A stretch of DNA of 64,000 bases from Lycorma delicatula (lineage: Eukaryota > Arthropoda > Insecta > Hemiptera > Fulgoridae), in NCBI RefSeq assembly GCF_047948215.1, contig NC_134455.1:152006575-152070574 (forward strand). Reading direction: 5' to 3'. A program made the position numbers and the translations under genes. Within the stretch, counting starts at the first letter, position 1; each line of letters opens with the position of its first letter. A model generated the notes under the pieces. It searched no databases, was not told the origin of the DNA, and saw nothing but the letters and a program-made list of their open reading frames with translations. Of the stretch, positions 34,916-47,420 are shown one piece after another.

Positions 34916-36017
34916 GTTTGTTATCTTATGTTTTACAGTTTCTTGGGTCAACCAATTATATTCAAGTATTGGAATTACTGTAGTCTGTTTCAGCTATTCA
35001 TATCATTGCTGATCAAAAAGCTTTAATGTTTTCAGGGTATTTTATCCTATGGTATTCACTTGTAATAATTGTAATAAAAATTTAATTTCTTTAAATACAT
35101 TTTTTTTTTCATTTTGTTAGATCTACAAGTGAATGAAAAATGAAAAGGAGATCAAATTGAGAAAATGAAAAAATGTTAGGGTTGATAAGTTGAAATTGCC
35201 TCAAAGATTAGTACTCTTTGTTATATTTAGTTTAATATTTGCTTACAGATAAATTAATCGTTTTCTGAAATTGTAATTTGTATATCGAAAGGTATTTTAT
35301 TAAGCTTGTCAGTAAATGTATTTATTTATTATTAATCAATAGGTTGTTGTGAATTTGACTTTCACTAGTGCTACAATTACTTGTTAAACAAAAGGAAGTA
35401 GTGCTGATGAGGCATAGAAGGTAAGTTATAGGTTAGAATGACTAATTTCATTGAAGTAATTGTTGTATGGTAATGATTGATGTAAACAACCAGGTAAGCA
35501 TACATAAAGTAAGATTAATAATATACACCCCATCAACAGGGCTTGTCTACAAAGAAATTTAATTTCTTCAAAATTACTCCATTTATTGTTATATAGCATA
35601 AATGTATTTATCCCCTTCAGAATAATTTCCTCAACTGGTTATTATACATCTCTCCCATATATTTCTGCTGTTGAAATATGCTTCTGTTAACATGTTTAAT
35701 GCAATAGCTTATAGGTCTTATAGAGTGCTTTCTTTAATCTATTTCTGGAAATAGCTTCTTTCAAAAGGGCTACAGTAAAGCAGTTGTACAGTGTAAAGTA
35801 GTGTAAGCTGTTGTATGATGGTGTGCACCACGACAATAAGTCATCTATAATCTATATTTTATTTGCTAACTCTTCTTCTTCTTTTGCACTTCCATATATT
35901 TCTTTATATACAAATGAAATTCCTTATTAGTACTACATTTATATGGAATATACTTATAATGAGGATATTTCAATAAAAAAAAAAAAAAAAAAAAAGGTAA
36001 TCTCAACATCACTTTCA

Positions 36018-36107
36018 CATTTGAGCCACTTTGGCATGATTGATTTGAAATCCTAAACCTTGTCATATAAAACACATTGGGCACAGGCAGTTCATACATT
36101 CTTTCCC
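36018..36107 (-). repeat. Intron 6 dispersed repeat, right copy
   Basis: Inverted partner of 34267-34360. Together they could fold the 3-kb intron 6 into a large hairpin in the UBL7 pre-mRNA. Confidence 0.85.
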
Positions 36108-36261
36108 AAAAGCTTCTTGGAACATTTTTAGCCTCTATAAATTTTTGCATCATTTGAAACAAAATTTCACACGAACACATTGATTTTCAAGAATCTTTTT
36201 ATGTCAAAAAAATGTTCTTAATTAGAAAATCATCATATGCACAGAACACAATCTTACTTAG

Positions 36262-36291
36262 GCGCTTGCAAATGCCTTAGTTTGCAAGCGC
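36262..36291. repeat. 11-bp hairpin in intron 6
   Basis: GCGCTTGCAAA (36262-36272) and TTTGCAAGCGC (36281-36291) are exact complements with an 8-base loop. Confidence 0.8.
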
Positions 36292-36529
36292 AAACTAGAA
36301 GTGAAATTATGTAAAATTACCTGGCAAATGATTTATTTTCCTAAGGAATCTTAATAGCAGAATAGCAAGTATCAGTATGATGTTACTGAAACAAAAGTTT
36401 AATTTCTTTTTGAAAAACCTCATAACTGACAAACACTAACTGATCAGCCTGAAGTATCCTAAGGACTACCTTTATGTTTAGCTAATTTAATTTAATGATT
36501 GCCTTGTCTTCGGCAGAACTTTCTTGCTT

Positions 36530-36619
36530 CATTTATATGATATATATTGTAAATTGCCCATAAAAATATTGCTACATTTATATGATATGTACTGTATATT
36601 GCCCATAAAAACATATTAC
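36530..36619. repeat. Two-copy tandem repeat, 45-bp period
   Basis: CATTTATATGATAT...TTGCCCATAAAAA occurs at 36530 and again at 36575 with a handful of substitutions. It is noncoding, about 160 bp before the last UBL7 exon. Confidence 0.8.
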
Positions 36620-36779
36620 TTCGAACAATTTAAATTGTACAATATCACTAATTATTAAAAAACCACCAAACTCAGTAATTTAACAGAGCTCACAATTTGA
36701 GATATGTGCCTTTTAATCTTTTTCTCACTTTCAGTTACAATTTCATATTATTATTACAATTATTTTTATTGTATTTCAG

Positions 36780-36977
36780 GCAACAGGAGATGGTAACAAT
36801 ACAAACGATGCCAGTATTAGTTCATCTAGTGCACTTCAGCAGCAGATGCAGCAAATGAGAGAATTAGGATTAACGGATGATGCACTTAATTTACAAGCAT
36901 TACAATTGACTGGAGGAAATGTTCACGCAGCTGTCGATCTTGTTTTTAGTGGAGCAATTAGTTCTAATCCTCCTTAA
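36780..36977 (+). CDS. UBL7: UBL7 terminal exon with UBA domain and stop
   Basis: Acceptor TGTATTTCAG (to 36779). The exon codes for visible residues 236-300 and ends in TAA at 36975-36977. An N/S-rich linker is followed by a UBA domain at about residues 255-296: a Q-rich helix, MRELGL (the MGF/Y-loop equivalent), a middle helix around LNLQALQLTGGN, and the last helix HAAVDLVFSGAI. The TGGN-(V/I)-x-A-A-(V/L)-(D/E)-L-(V/I)-F signature fits UBL7 closely. UBA domains bind ubiquitin, and together with the UBL this gives a shuttle-type architecture. Confidence 0.95.
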   Translation, partial: ATGDGNNTNDASISSSSALQQQMQQMRELGLTDDALNLQALQLTGGNVHAAVDLVFSGAISSNPP

Positions 36978-37059
36978 TATACAAAACAAAGGAACTTATT
37001 CTATATTATTATTATTATTGTAATTATGTGAAACTCATTTATTTAATACTTGATATGAA

Positions 37060-37065
37060 AATAAA
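37060..37065 (+). terminator. Probable UBL7 polyadenylation signal
   Basis: An AATAAA hexamer lies 83 bp after the UBL7 stop codon in an AT-rich 3' UTR, with U-rich sequence just downstream (TTATTTTTATGG). It is the first canonical hexamer after the stop. Transcript data would be needed to show it is used. Confidence 0.6.
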
Positions 37066-38210
37066 ATTATTTTTATGGATATTAGGTTTTGTAATTATTT
37101 TTAACTTTGACTTATTATTTACCTAATGCGTATTATTTGTAATGCGTACATCTTGTGAAACGATGGTATCACACCACATGAAGTAAATTGAGCTTCAAAG
37201 TCATTGCTTTCTTTCTTCTATACATACTGATTCTCTCTTTGTTTGATTCACTTGCAATTTCACTTGTAACACTGAACATATGTAGGATTCTGGTAGGGTT
37301 GGCATCCTGATGTGCAAAAGTGTATTAACCTCAGTAAAAAGTACAACAGGGAGTCTCTTTCCTTTTGTACAACAGCACTTCTTACTTTGCCCTATTAGCT
37401 TGTTACCTATTAAACATTGTGGGATAGTTACTTTCGAAAATTTTTTCTGTATTGCCCACAATAATATACTACATTTTCAGGGGAAATTGTGATTCATATC
37501 AGATCTTTTATTTTTTAAGCACACAGTAGTATTTCATCACTTATTTTTATTTTTATCATTACATAAATAAAGAAAGCCTTTACTGTTTCTGTAATTTACA
37601 ATACAAATTCTGTTGCAAAAACGCAAAATTAGTTTTACATTTATATATATAAATTATTCATAGATCATCTCAGAAGAAGCAAAAAGTGATTGAATTTAGT
37701 GAACAATAACATAAAATACTTATCAACAAAAATATTTTTGCTATTATCTAATAATATGCAACATTGGCATTAAAACAGGCTACTTAAAAAAGTAAACAAA
37801 TGTTATTTCACACAATAATAATAATAATGCAAAACAAATTATGTTGTGTTATCGCAACTTCAGCTGTATATGGGTTAATAGAAAAACCAAAAATAACTGG
37901 AGATTAGAGATTAACCAAAGTAAAGTCAGAGATTAGGCCAAAATGAGATAAATAGTCCTTCCATCAATTTTTTTATGAAACAAAAAATATGAGATATACT
38001 CTAGACAGAACAGGTTAACTGAGAGTAGTTTAGTTACAAATTGTTATGAAATTATTTCAATATTTTTATATAGCTCAGAATGTCCATAGTTTTTACTTAA
38101 AACTATGAAACCAGTGGGCTGATCTGAATGATTCTTTTACCACTCTGTTTATTGAAATTCAAGTAAAAATTTTTATCTATTGTGGTAACTGCCAGGAATG
38201 TACAAGTTAC
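37066..38210. other. UBL7 3' flank, unassigned
   Basis: AT-rich. An open frame on - at 37201-37461 has no family signature and I do not call it. No promoter or exon recognised. Confidence 0.45.
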
Positions 38211-39496
38211 ATTCAGTAATTAAAGACAAATTGATGTAGGAAAAAACTGTGTATTTTTACAAAATGAGACTTTTACTACTTCTCAACATAATCCCCACCA
38301 ATATTAATACACTTGTCCCAACGGTGAACAACCAAAGGTTTTTTTATACCTGATGCAAAGAAGTCTCTGTCTTGTTGTTTGAGCCAGTTTCCCACAAATT
38401 CTTTAACCTCTCTTGCTGCTGAACTTTTTCCACGTAATGCCTACTTTAGTGAGCCAAACAAATGAAAATCCAAAGGAGCCAGATCTGGACTGTAGGGAGG
38501 ATGTTGGTAGTATCTCCCAACCCACTTTTCTAATGGCTTCTTGGGTCAGCTGGGCAGTGTGAGGGCGAGCATTGTTGTGTGGCAATATCACATCTTTTCT
38601 TTGCGATCCACAACTTTTTCCTCTCATTGTTGGCTTTACTTTTTTCATCAGCATGTCTCAGTAGTAGACACTGTTTATTGCACACTAATTTTCCAAATAA
38701 TCACAAAAGACAACACCGTGGGCACCCCAAAAGATGGTCATTACCCGTTGATGCTTGCATTCTGAATTTCTTTCAGACAGGTGAGCTGGTGTTCCATTCC
38801 ATGCTTTGTCTTTTGGACTCTGATTCAAAATGGTGAACCCAAGTTTCATCACACGTTAAAATCTTGTTTAGAAAAGGGTCACCCTTCCTTTCATAGCGTT
38901 CTTTCAAGTCTGTACACACTTTGAGTCTTGTTTCCTTGTGCTGTTGCATTAACTCTTTTGGGATCCACCTTGCACTTGTTTTGCTGTACTTGAGCTTGTT
39001 ACTGATAATGTTATGAACTTTGCCAACACTTACTGCAACTGTTTTTGCTATATGTTCAACTGCAATACATCAATCTTCATGAATAATGTTGTTAATGTGG
39101 GTTTCAAGCGAAGGAGTTGACACTTCAACTGGCCGGCCAAGACATTGCTTGTCAATCATTGAGATTTAATCATTTTTAAACTGTTCTACCCACTTATAAA
39201 AATTTGTACACATCAAACAACTTTCACCACACTGTAAATTCATTCAAGAAAAGATTTTAGCGGTTTTTAACCTCAGAAAGCAAAAAACGGATCACTGAAT
39301 ATTTTTCAACTAATGTAGAAACTTCACGTGGACACATCATCATTAAATGCAATATTGAGGTTATAAACAAAGCAATTTTTATCTGTCAGCTGTTCTCAAC
39401 TCATCCCAGTGATGCCAACCTAAGTCATGAAAGTATAAAACTCCTCCTACAAACTGTTTCATTTCTACATCAATTTTGTCTCTTTAACTATTGAAT
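38211..39496 (-). mobile_element. Decayed mariner DNA transposon
   Basis: The left end 38211-38250 (ATTCAGTAATTAAAGACAAA...) and the complement of 39465-39496 (ATTCAATAGTTAAAGAGACA...) share a repeat of about 30 bp including TTGATGTAG. The - strand carries mariner transposase: LPHNNARPHTAQLTQEAIRK (38595-38535, the second catalytic block), W-E-I-L-P-x-x-x-Y-S-P-D-L-A-P-x-D-F-H-L-F-like text in shifted frames (38520-38450), and the end block NWLKQQDRDFF...KCINIGGDYVE (38400-38260). The HDN aspartate is replaced by Asn (HNN), so the catalytic triad is broken in addition to the frameshifts. Confidence 0.85.
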
Positions 39497-41749
39497 GTCC
39501 CCTGTACAATGCGTTTAAGACTTAAATCAAGAGATCATATCATATTTTACAGCCTCATTTTTCATGTAGGAATATTCTATTATTGACTAAATCATGTTCT
39601 TTGACATAAAATTACTTTGTTTCTATGAATAAAATTTACATAATGGACTGAATTCTATTTTAAGCTGGGGATATGTTGTGGTAAAAGACTTCAGGAAACA
39701 AGATTTAAAAGAAATAAAGCTTGAAATAGTTTTAATACTATATATTTTTTTTTATTTTGACCAAAGGTACCTTTTCAGGTAATGGAGAAGAACTTTCATA
39801 TATAGGAACAGTAAGTAAGTAATGCATATTGCTATGGATATGAAATAAAATTTAACCAAATGTAATTTGTGATAAATTGTATCAAACATTCAGATAAATG
39901 AACTACAAAATTCATACAGGTAACAGGCTGTAAAAATTAATGCAGAAAATTTAGGCGACTAGAAAGCTTAGATTTAAATAAAAGCACAAATTTTCAATTG
40001 CAAAGCAAGAAAAGAAAAATAAGAGACTACACTCTTTAAGTTTTAATTTTTTTTTTACTCCAAATTACTATTTAAAAATAGTGATTTGGAATTTGGGGCT
40101 AATTTTCCTGTTTTAACCAAGTATAACATGTGAAATATCTTTTGAATGATTAACTGATTTAAGTCTACTTGTGTTTTTTTTAACTGGTCCTTTACTTTTT
40201 TTATATAAAAATAATTAATTATGTTAATAATTTTATTATTTTGTGGGTGTAATATATGTATATGAGGACAATTCAATGTTAGGAACAGCATAGGTACATA
40301 AAACATTTTAGAAAGGTAGAAAGGAATAAAAAAAAAACAAATTATCTGTATGATATTTATTGATTTCAAAAATCCCTTTTGGCATGCCAGAAGGAGAAGG
40401 TAGATTTCACCAGTGCTAAGTAGGAGATAAAAAAATTTCCACCTTAAAGTTAAAAAAAAACTTCAAATTTACTCAATATGATAATGGTTACATGTGAAAA
40501 TTTTTCACATGTTTAGCATGACAAGCCCCATCTTCTTACAATTCCAAAAATATTTTGATCATCTCCTGCCATAAGCCAGGAGACGAAAAATTGTTTCGGA
40601 CAAAAGTTTTGTAATGTTTAGAGGTCTAATGAACACTTTAAACCAATTTGATACTGTGCCTATTAAGGGAGGTATGATTTTTTTTATCTTCAAAACCCCA
40701 TTTTTTCCACCACCTGGGCCAGTGGTTGGTGCTATCAAAAAACTTTACTTAGATAAGTTTTAGGCCCTTACCCAAAGAATACTAGGAACTGTAAATGAAT
40801 TTAATATTTTACTTAATAAGAAAATTAAAAGAATATTTTGTTTTTTCAAAAAAGCCCCCCCCACCTATAGTCCAATTTTGGCCGTTAACAAACTCGACCA
40901 AGATTTTGGGACAAGTTATTTTTAAGGAACAATTTGAAAGTGATTGGCGCAAAATTACAGCAGCTGTGTCTACAAAAAAGTGAAATATATTTATAAATGT
41001 ATGTATAAACTTTTGAGCTGACAGTAGTTTTAGGGTCTGGGGGATGTGAAACGCGAAGATATGTCAAAATTTTCCAGAAGTTGAATCACAGTACTGATTA
41101 CAATAGGTAGATTTCTTATGAAATCTATCTAAAAATTATTTGTCAGTGCGTGACTGAATTAAATGTTTATAATTTTAAGAAAAATAGGATTGAAAAATAT
41201 AAGTTTTATATAAAATTTGTATGAGAATTATAAAGTAACTATAATAAGAAAAGAAAAAATGGAGAAAGAGGTAAGCTGAAGATAAGATCCTTTCTTTGTT
41301 TTTTGTTTTAATTTATGCAAAGAAGAAGGAATAAATAAGCTAAAAGGAAAAATTCAGACCATAGTAACTGGTAAGGACAAAAAGCTAATATTTATAGTTC
41401 TTTAATCGTACTGTACTTTGAGAATATTGCTAAAATTAGGAAAGGGTAATTAATTTTACAAAAAGGAAGATAGGAATACATTGTACTAACTTATTGGTGC
41501 AGATCAGAAAAACTTCCATGCATAAATATATTAGAATTACACAAAAATTTAGAAAGAAACTCTTAGAATTATTTGTATAAATTTTAGTGCTTTATAATAA
41601 TGAAACATGTACAACAAGAAATCCAAAAATAATAAAACATGATGTTAGGTAGATTAATAGAATATAGTATGAAGAGGTTTAAGATAAAGTAAAAAAAAGT
41701 TTTTCTTTTCAATTTATATATTATATTAAATTTTGTTTTTATTTTTCTA
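39497..41749. other. Intergenic, old noncoding repeat material
   Basis: No gene. The 40400-41100 stretch is less AT-rich, with strings such as GGCCAGTGGTTGGTGC and a C run at 40854-40861, and has the look of a non-autonomous repeat. I cannot define ends or a class. Confidence 0.35.
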
Positions 41750-42650
41750 AGATCGATCCTTTTCGGGAATCATATTCCTCTGCACTATATAAATTATATT
41801 AATCCAATCAACCCAAGTACAGAATTAATAAAATAAAATAGGATGACACCTATATCTTATTCCATAATCCAAGCAAGAGCACTTTCGTGAGTACCTCACA
41901 TCGTCAGTTGCTCTATATAATTTTTCAAATCGTTGGTTCCAAATTACACCTTAAAATTAAAAACCCTATGCTATACACGAGATTTAAAATTGTTAAAAGA
42001 TCCCTTTCAATTAAATCAAAACAGAAATAAAACTAAATTTTTTTAAATTAGAAAATTTCAAGTTGTAAATTAAAATTAAAATTGCATATATATAAAATAT
42101 GAAGTCATTAATAAAAACAAAATAGAAATCCATGTAGACTAGTTAGCCAACGTTGTGTGACAGTACACAGTTGAAGTATTATGAATTATCAATGTCTAAA
42201 GAAGTGCTGCTATCTACAGCAGCTTTTATGATTGTGTCACCTTCATATTCAGTATGTCGGTTGATTAAATTAAGTTTACTTTAATATTTATTATATAAGT
42301 AAAATCTTTCTAAAATGTAAAAAATCCTATTATTTGTATTAATATTGTATTTCTTAATTTCCAGTACTTCTAAATCTGTATGAATATCAGATATTGAATG
42401 TATATTATTAATAAGATGATCAGAAACATTAGAGAAACCCAATTTTCTAATTTTATATCTAAAGTGTTCTGTAAATTAAACATGTTATCTAAATCACAAA
42501 TATATTTTAAATAGTTTAGGGCTGCATTAATCTTACTACAGCATGTTGCTAATTGTTGGTAGAGTGAATGTTTTTTATTGTGTATCATGTAAATGATTAT
42601 GAATCTGTTCAATTCACATGATTGAATCTAACATGATCATGTTAGATTTG
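41750..42650 (-). mobile_element. Possible Penelope-like element relic
   Basis: On the - strand 42612-42370 gives MIHNKKHSLYQQLATCCSKI then INAALNYLKYICDLDNMFNL, followed in other frames by LEVLEIKKYNIN-like and ILERFYLYNKY-like text and LNLINRHTEYEGDTIIKA. The mix resembles the C-terminal region of Penelope-like proteins, but no catalytic motif is visible. A noncoding repeat with chance frames is the alternative. Confidence 0.3.
42625..42648. repeat. Perfect 24-bp palindrome
   Basis: AATCTAACATGA followed directly by TCATGTTAGATT; the two halves are exact complements with no spacer. Confidence 0.9.
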
Positions 42651-44200
42651 CTGTTTTTTTTATTTTCTTAATTTATCATTATTCTCGCAATGCTGGTTTT
42701 CAATACATACCCAGTATTTAATTTATTTTATCCTTTTTTATGTTATCTAAAAACTAGAATGTATTATTTGTTTATATTTTTTGAAAACTGTTTACTTTTT
42801 AAGTATTATATTTATTTTAAAATAGTTTGTAATAATGCAAAATTATAATTTAATTTAAATATAAAATAAAAATTTTATTTTAATTATAAAGCAATTTGTA
42901 AATAATTCAGTAATAATTTAGTTTATTTAAATTAATCTGTATGTTTATATACCCAAAATGTCATCAAATTCTAATCCATATCCTCATCTTATAGGTATGT
43001 AGTATAATATTGGTAAGTATAGTATATGTATTATTGGAAAATTTGGGGTAGTATATATCTTCCATGGATTGTAAAAATACTTCTGTAGATGAAATAATTT
43101 TGAGGTTAATTGTTACTTTTAACATTACCTACATAGGGTGAATCAGAAATTTGTTTTGAGGTTCCATAATGCAAAGAAGGAGCCAAAAAAATAAAAAAGA
43201 TTTCATTTTGGCTAGTATCATGATCACATTCATGGAAAATTTATACTATTAATTACTATTAAACATGTAATTTTATGGAATGATTTAAACACATTTACAT
43301 TTATTCCTATATTTCAACCTGCTCACCTATTTAATAAATTGTAAACAACTTTTAAAAGTTAATATAAAAAAAAGCTTCCCAGCTTCCCTGGGAAAGTTGT
43401 ATACCCTGACTAACAAGGGTTTTCTATTCGATTGACTACTACTTTGAAGGAAAATGTAGTATATAAGAATGCTAACAAAGAATTATGTAAAAAATTATTC
43501 TACTGTTTTAATACAGTTTTGAAATATAATACCTTTGGTAACCATATCATACCATCCCCTTGATCAATTGTAAACAAAAATACATGGCAACAATGACCCA
43601 TATACTCAAGTCATCCTACAAAATTGCATTAAAATCTGTTAATCCAGTCTTAAGATATCAAGCAAAATGATAACTAATAAAAAAATTAGACTTTGTCCCC
43701 TACTGCAGAATGAAATTACTGAAATATATATAAAAAAGTGACATATTAATGCAATGAAATCATCTAATTAGTACAAGAATAGTGACTTTAAGTTTAGAAA
43801 CAACAACAAAAATAAAAGGGTATTTTTCCCGCACCCCCTTACAGGGATTTGAACAATGCAATCAGAAAGTATTTTGGTGTGATCAAAATTAAATGACACC
43901 ATTGCTAATACACTGAAACCGTTGTTTCAAATTTCATTCAATTGGTTAATTCAGTCTAGAGATATCAAGTAAAAAGCTGGTCATTGTCTTTCCCGAATTT
44001 TTCAATGCTGAAATAGTGTTTGGTTAGACAGTTTTTGAAACATCAAGATCTACAAAACCCCAACATGCTAAATTTTATCTGATTAGCATTGTTTTCCTTA
44101 TATAGTAGTTACAATATAACTACTTATTTCCGGGGAAAAAATAGCAGGATAATTTTTGGAGATTAGTTAATGAAACTTCTAATTTGTTGCTGTATGATTT
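42651..44200. other. Intergenic, unassigned
   Basis: AT-rich, with patches (43370-43450, 43540-44050) that read like old noncoding repeats. No coding signature found. Confidence 0.4.
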
Positions 44201-44479
44201 CTGTAATGTAAACAAAAACTTAACGATTGCTGTCTTCACTTACTTTATTGAGTAAGAAGTTTAATTCTCTTATTTTCACTCTATTTTATCTCGCTTCACA
44301 ACTGGCTTACAAGACGGAAGAGTAAATAAATATAGGACATGAAGTGACAATATCATTACGATAATGCTTTAGTTACGTTCAGAGTAACTGAACCATTCAT
44401 CCGTTTTACTCCGTGAAATCATTCGCACAAAATCATGGTCACTTTTGAATGAAAACGTTAATAGCTTTCATTGTCATGT

Positions 44480-44546
44480 AGTGTAAATTACTATCGATAT
44501 ATCGAAATGACGATAGATGTTGTTGATTAATAGTGTAAATTGGAAA
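44480..44546 (+). promoter_or_regulatory. Probable core promoter/5' UTR with DRE motif TATCGATA
   Basis: TATCGATA at 44492-44499 is the DNA-replication-related element found in many insect housekeeping promoters. It is followed by further ATCG-containing text (ATATCGAAATGACGATAG). The motif is 48 bp before a well-placed ATG at 44547, and the 250 bp before the ATG are visibly richer in CG dinucleotides than the surrounding sequence. The transcription start is not known. Confidence 0.5.
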
Positions 44547-44579
44547 ATGGCGGCCGCTCTTACTCCGGAACAAGAGCAG
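44547..44579 (+). CDS. Probable first coding exon of an unidentified gene (MAAALTPEQEQ)
   Basis: The ATG has good start context (AAAATGG). It reads MAAALTPEQEQ and reaches a strong donor CAG|GTAAAT at 44580, phase 0. An Ala-rich Met start followed by L-T-P-E-Q-E is common at the N-termini of small housekeeping proteins, but 11 residues are too few to assign a family. I searched the + strand downstream to 64000 by eye for a phase-0 exon and found no convincing one, so the first intron is long. The DRE-like element upstream and local CG enrichment support a real gene start. Confidence 0.6.
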
Positions 44580-45929
44580 GTAAATTAATTTGATGTTTGT
44601 TCTGTTTCTGTTAATTAATGCAACATTAAATTTGTTTATCGTAATTATTTTTTAGAAGACCATGTACTGTCATGCGATCAGTGAATAAAACATCGGATTA
44701 CTTTTTTAGGTGTACATGTACAATAGATACTTTGTGACAGGAATGTTTTTTTTTTATTTTCAGTTAATAAAGTGTCTACTGTGTTTATTTCTTGTTATAT
44801 TTTGCTAACGATTTTGTTACGATTATTTTTTAACGGTATAACTATTGATTAATCGGGGTTAACTCACATAGGTAAAAGAGTGGGCGTATTTATGAATGGA
44901 AGTTGGAATATGAACTCTGGAAAACTGTGAACGCGTTGTTATAATTAAGCAATATAGAAATAACTTGAAGTTTACATATATAAATTTCAAGAGTTGATTG
45001 AGAATGTTATGTTTCAATGAAATCATTGTTTTTTTAAATATAACATTTAAATACATTATTTTCTTAGTTCAATGAATTACTTAACCTCAAAAAGTAATAT
45101 TTACGTAAAATACAGTATTTACCTGTCTGTTACTTATTTATACAATATTTACGATTCTTTTATAAAGATTGATATGAATTGACCCAAAGTCGGTAAGCTC
45201 GTAACTGGAATGAATGGTTATGGTTGAATATATTTATAATTTCCAGATTTAGTAAATTGTTTGCAAGATTTCTGAAAGTAGTCTACTTTCAGAATCATCT
45301 CGCTAGTAAACCAGTAGTTTATTAGTGCGAGATTGACTACACTTTTGTTATATGTACACGCCTTTTGGATGTTACCATTTTTGTTCTATAGCTGCTGGTG
45401 TGTAATTTGGTCCTTAAACTATCTGAAGTAAAAGTGGTAATATAATCTAGATATCAGGTTTTTTAAAAATATTTATGTTTTGTAACGGTCTTTACTGTTA
45501 TGTATAAAACAAAGTTATTGAAAGACATTAATCCTGTAATTAGTATATTTAAGTAACTTAGAACAGATCATTTTAATTTTTCTTACGTTGAAAAATAGTT
45601 TATATATTTTTTTAATTTTTGGCATGTGTGTAAATGTGTACTGTATTTTAACTCTACCATTTCAGTCTCAGCCTGGATTACAGTAGGAAAAAAGTTTTAC
45701 ATATATATACAAAAACATTTGTGTGTGTGTGTTTTGTAATAGAAAGTTAATACCAATTTAACACATTTATCATCCTTATCATAATGACAGGTAATGATTT
45801 GATTAATAGCAAAATAGATGTGTGGTGTGTTTAATTACATTTTGTATAATTTCATGTTATTTGTTTTTCATGAATACAATGATTTCAGCCCTCATTGCCT
45901 TCCAAAACTAAACATGATTGTATTATTCA
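44580..45929. other. Presumed first intron of the gene starting at 44547
   Basis: AT-rich noncoding sequence; nothing recognised apart from short GT-rich and poly-T runs. Confidence 0.4.
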
Positions 45930-47420
45930 GTTGTAACTTAATTTAGTAGTGTTATTAGATATTGTAGGTTGTCTGCCCTAAAGCAGTTTCTTGCTCTATG
46001 TTTGTCTCTACTCTCTTCTGTTTCCAGCAAACCCGTTTGAGTGTGGTAGCTCTCATTTCCATCTAGGTCATTGATCATTTTTAATATTTTCTGGCCTCTC
46101 TTTTTTATTCCTTCTACTGAAGCTGTTAGCACTATTTCAAATAATCCATTGATTTGTTCCAGACTATAAGGTTTCCTGTTCTGATTTATTGAAATATTAA
46201 GTTTTGTAAGCTTAATTAGCTAAGTAAGCTGATTAAGCTCACTTTTTCTATTTTTTCTTTGTCTGGCCATTTAATCATCTCCATATTCTTCAAATGCCTC
46301 TCTACCTCTCTTTCCCCATTTCTCCTACTGTCCAAGTCAAATCCGTACAAACATATACTCCAAACATAACACTAAACAGGGTAATTCTTCATGCTTAACT
46401 CCATATTCTATATCTGTTCCTCTCTGTTAAATGCTTTCATAACTATTCGTGGTTTTATTTTCACTTCTACCATGTATTATTAACATCGTACCAAAATATT
46501 TGTACTGTTTCCTTTATTCAATAATTTCTTTTTTGTGTGTAGATATTCAGTGGCTTGTTTCCTCTTACTCTCATATCTCTTGTTTTCATAATTTTCATTT
46601 TCACACAATGTCATATTTCTTATAATTTTAAAATCATCTGTTGCATACATTGTACTTTACCTGCTAAAACAACCATGTTATGTACTTGTACAATGTATTT
46701 TTTTCTTCCAATGTTGATCCGTTTATCTTTTTCTAGAAAAGTTTTTTATATCTTCAACATGTACATTACATATCATGTATATCTTTAACATGTACATTGA
46801 GGTTGGAGATAAGTAGCATTCTTCTTCCTAAGTTATTCCCCTTCCTATATTGACCCATTCAGTTTGTACATCCCTTATTTTCATAATCATTTTCTGATTC
46901 ATATTCAGTGTTCTGTATTTCCAGCCTACTCTTTGACTTTTTAATATTTAATTTATTCTTTTTGACATGATCAAATACCTTATTCATATTTATGAGGCAT
47001 ACACATCTTCTATATACCTGTCACCAATAGTGCCTAATCTGTGCCTCTTCCTTTCCTAAATCCACGTTGATCTTGTGTAACTCTTCTCCTTTTTTTACTT
47101 ATCTCTCTTTTCAGAATTCTCAAAAGAATGTCTGCTGAATGTGAAATTAACCTAATTGTCCTGTAATCTTCACACCTTACCTGCACTATGTTTTTTGTAA
47201 TTGGAATTATGATTGTTTTAAATAAATATTTTGGCTTGATATTTCATTTTCATCATCTCCTGTAATCTAAATTTAGACACTTAGTCACTTCTTCGTATCA
47301 TTTACTGCCAGTAAAACATTAGTTTCAGGATTATTGCTCCTATTTTGTTTTTGTGTTTTATTTCAGTCTGATCATTTATAGGGAGATCACTTGGCTTTAT
47401 GTTTGGCTTTACAATATAAT
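45930..47420 (-). mobile_element. Decayed RTE-like LINE
   Basis: On the - strand, reading down from about 47160: RT debris with V-D-L-G-K-E-E/QHGFRKGRGT-like text at 47060-47030, then NKVFDHVKKNKL (the I-D-x-x-K-A-F-D-x-V block) near 46970-46930. At 46132-45938 a tail reads MLTASVEGIKKRGQKILKMI then NDLDGNESYH. V-E-G-x-x-x-R-G-(R/Q)-x-R-x-x-M-I-D-D-(I/L) with a following S-Y is the conserved end of RTE-type ORF2. It is highly degraded. Confidence 0.65.

Noticed and set aside
35866..36180. 104-codon - strand frame as a gene
   Set aside because: Half is a poly-A-derived Phe run and a Lys run, and the rest is a dispersed repeat also found at 34267-34360.
44760..44810. TTTTCAG followed by TTAATAAAGTG as a possible second exon of the gene starting at 44547
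   Set aside because: The phase-0 frame hits a stop after about 14 codons, no protein family is suggested, and no donor is convincing.
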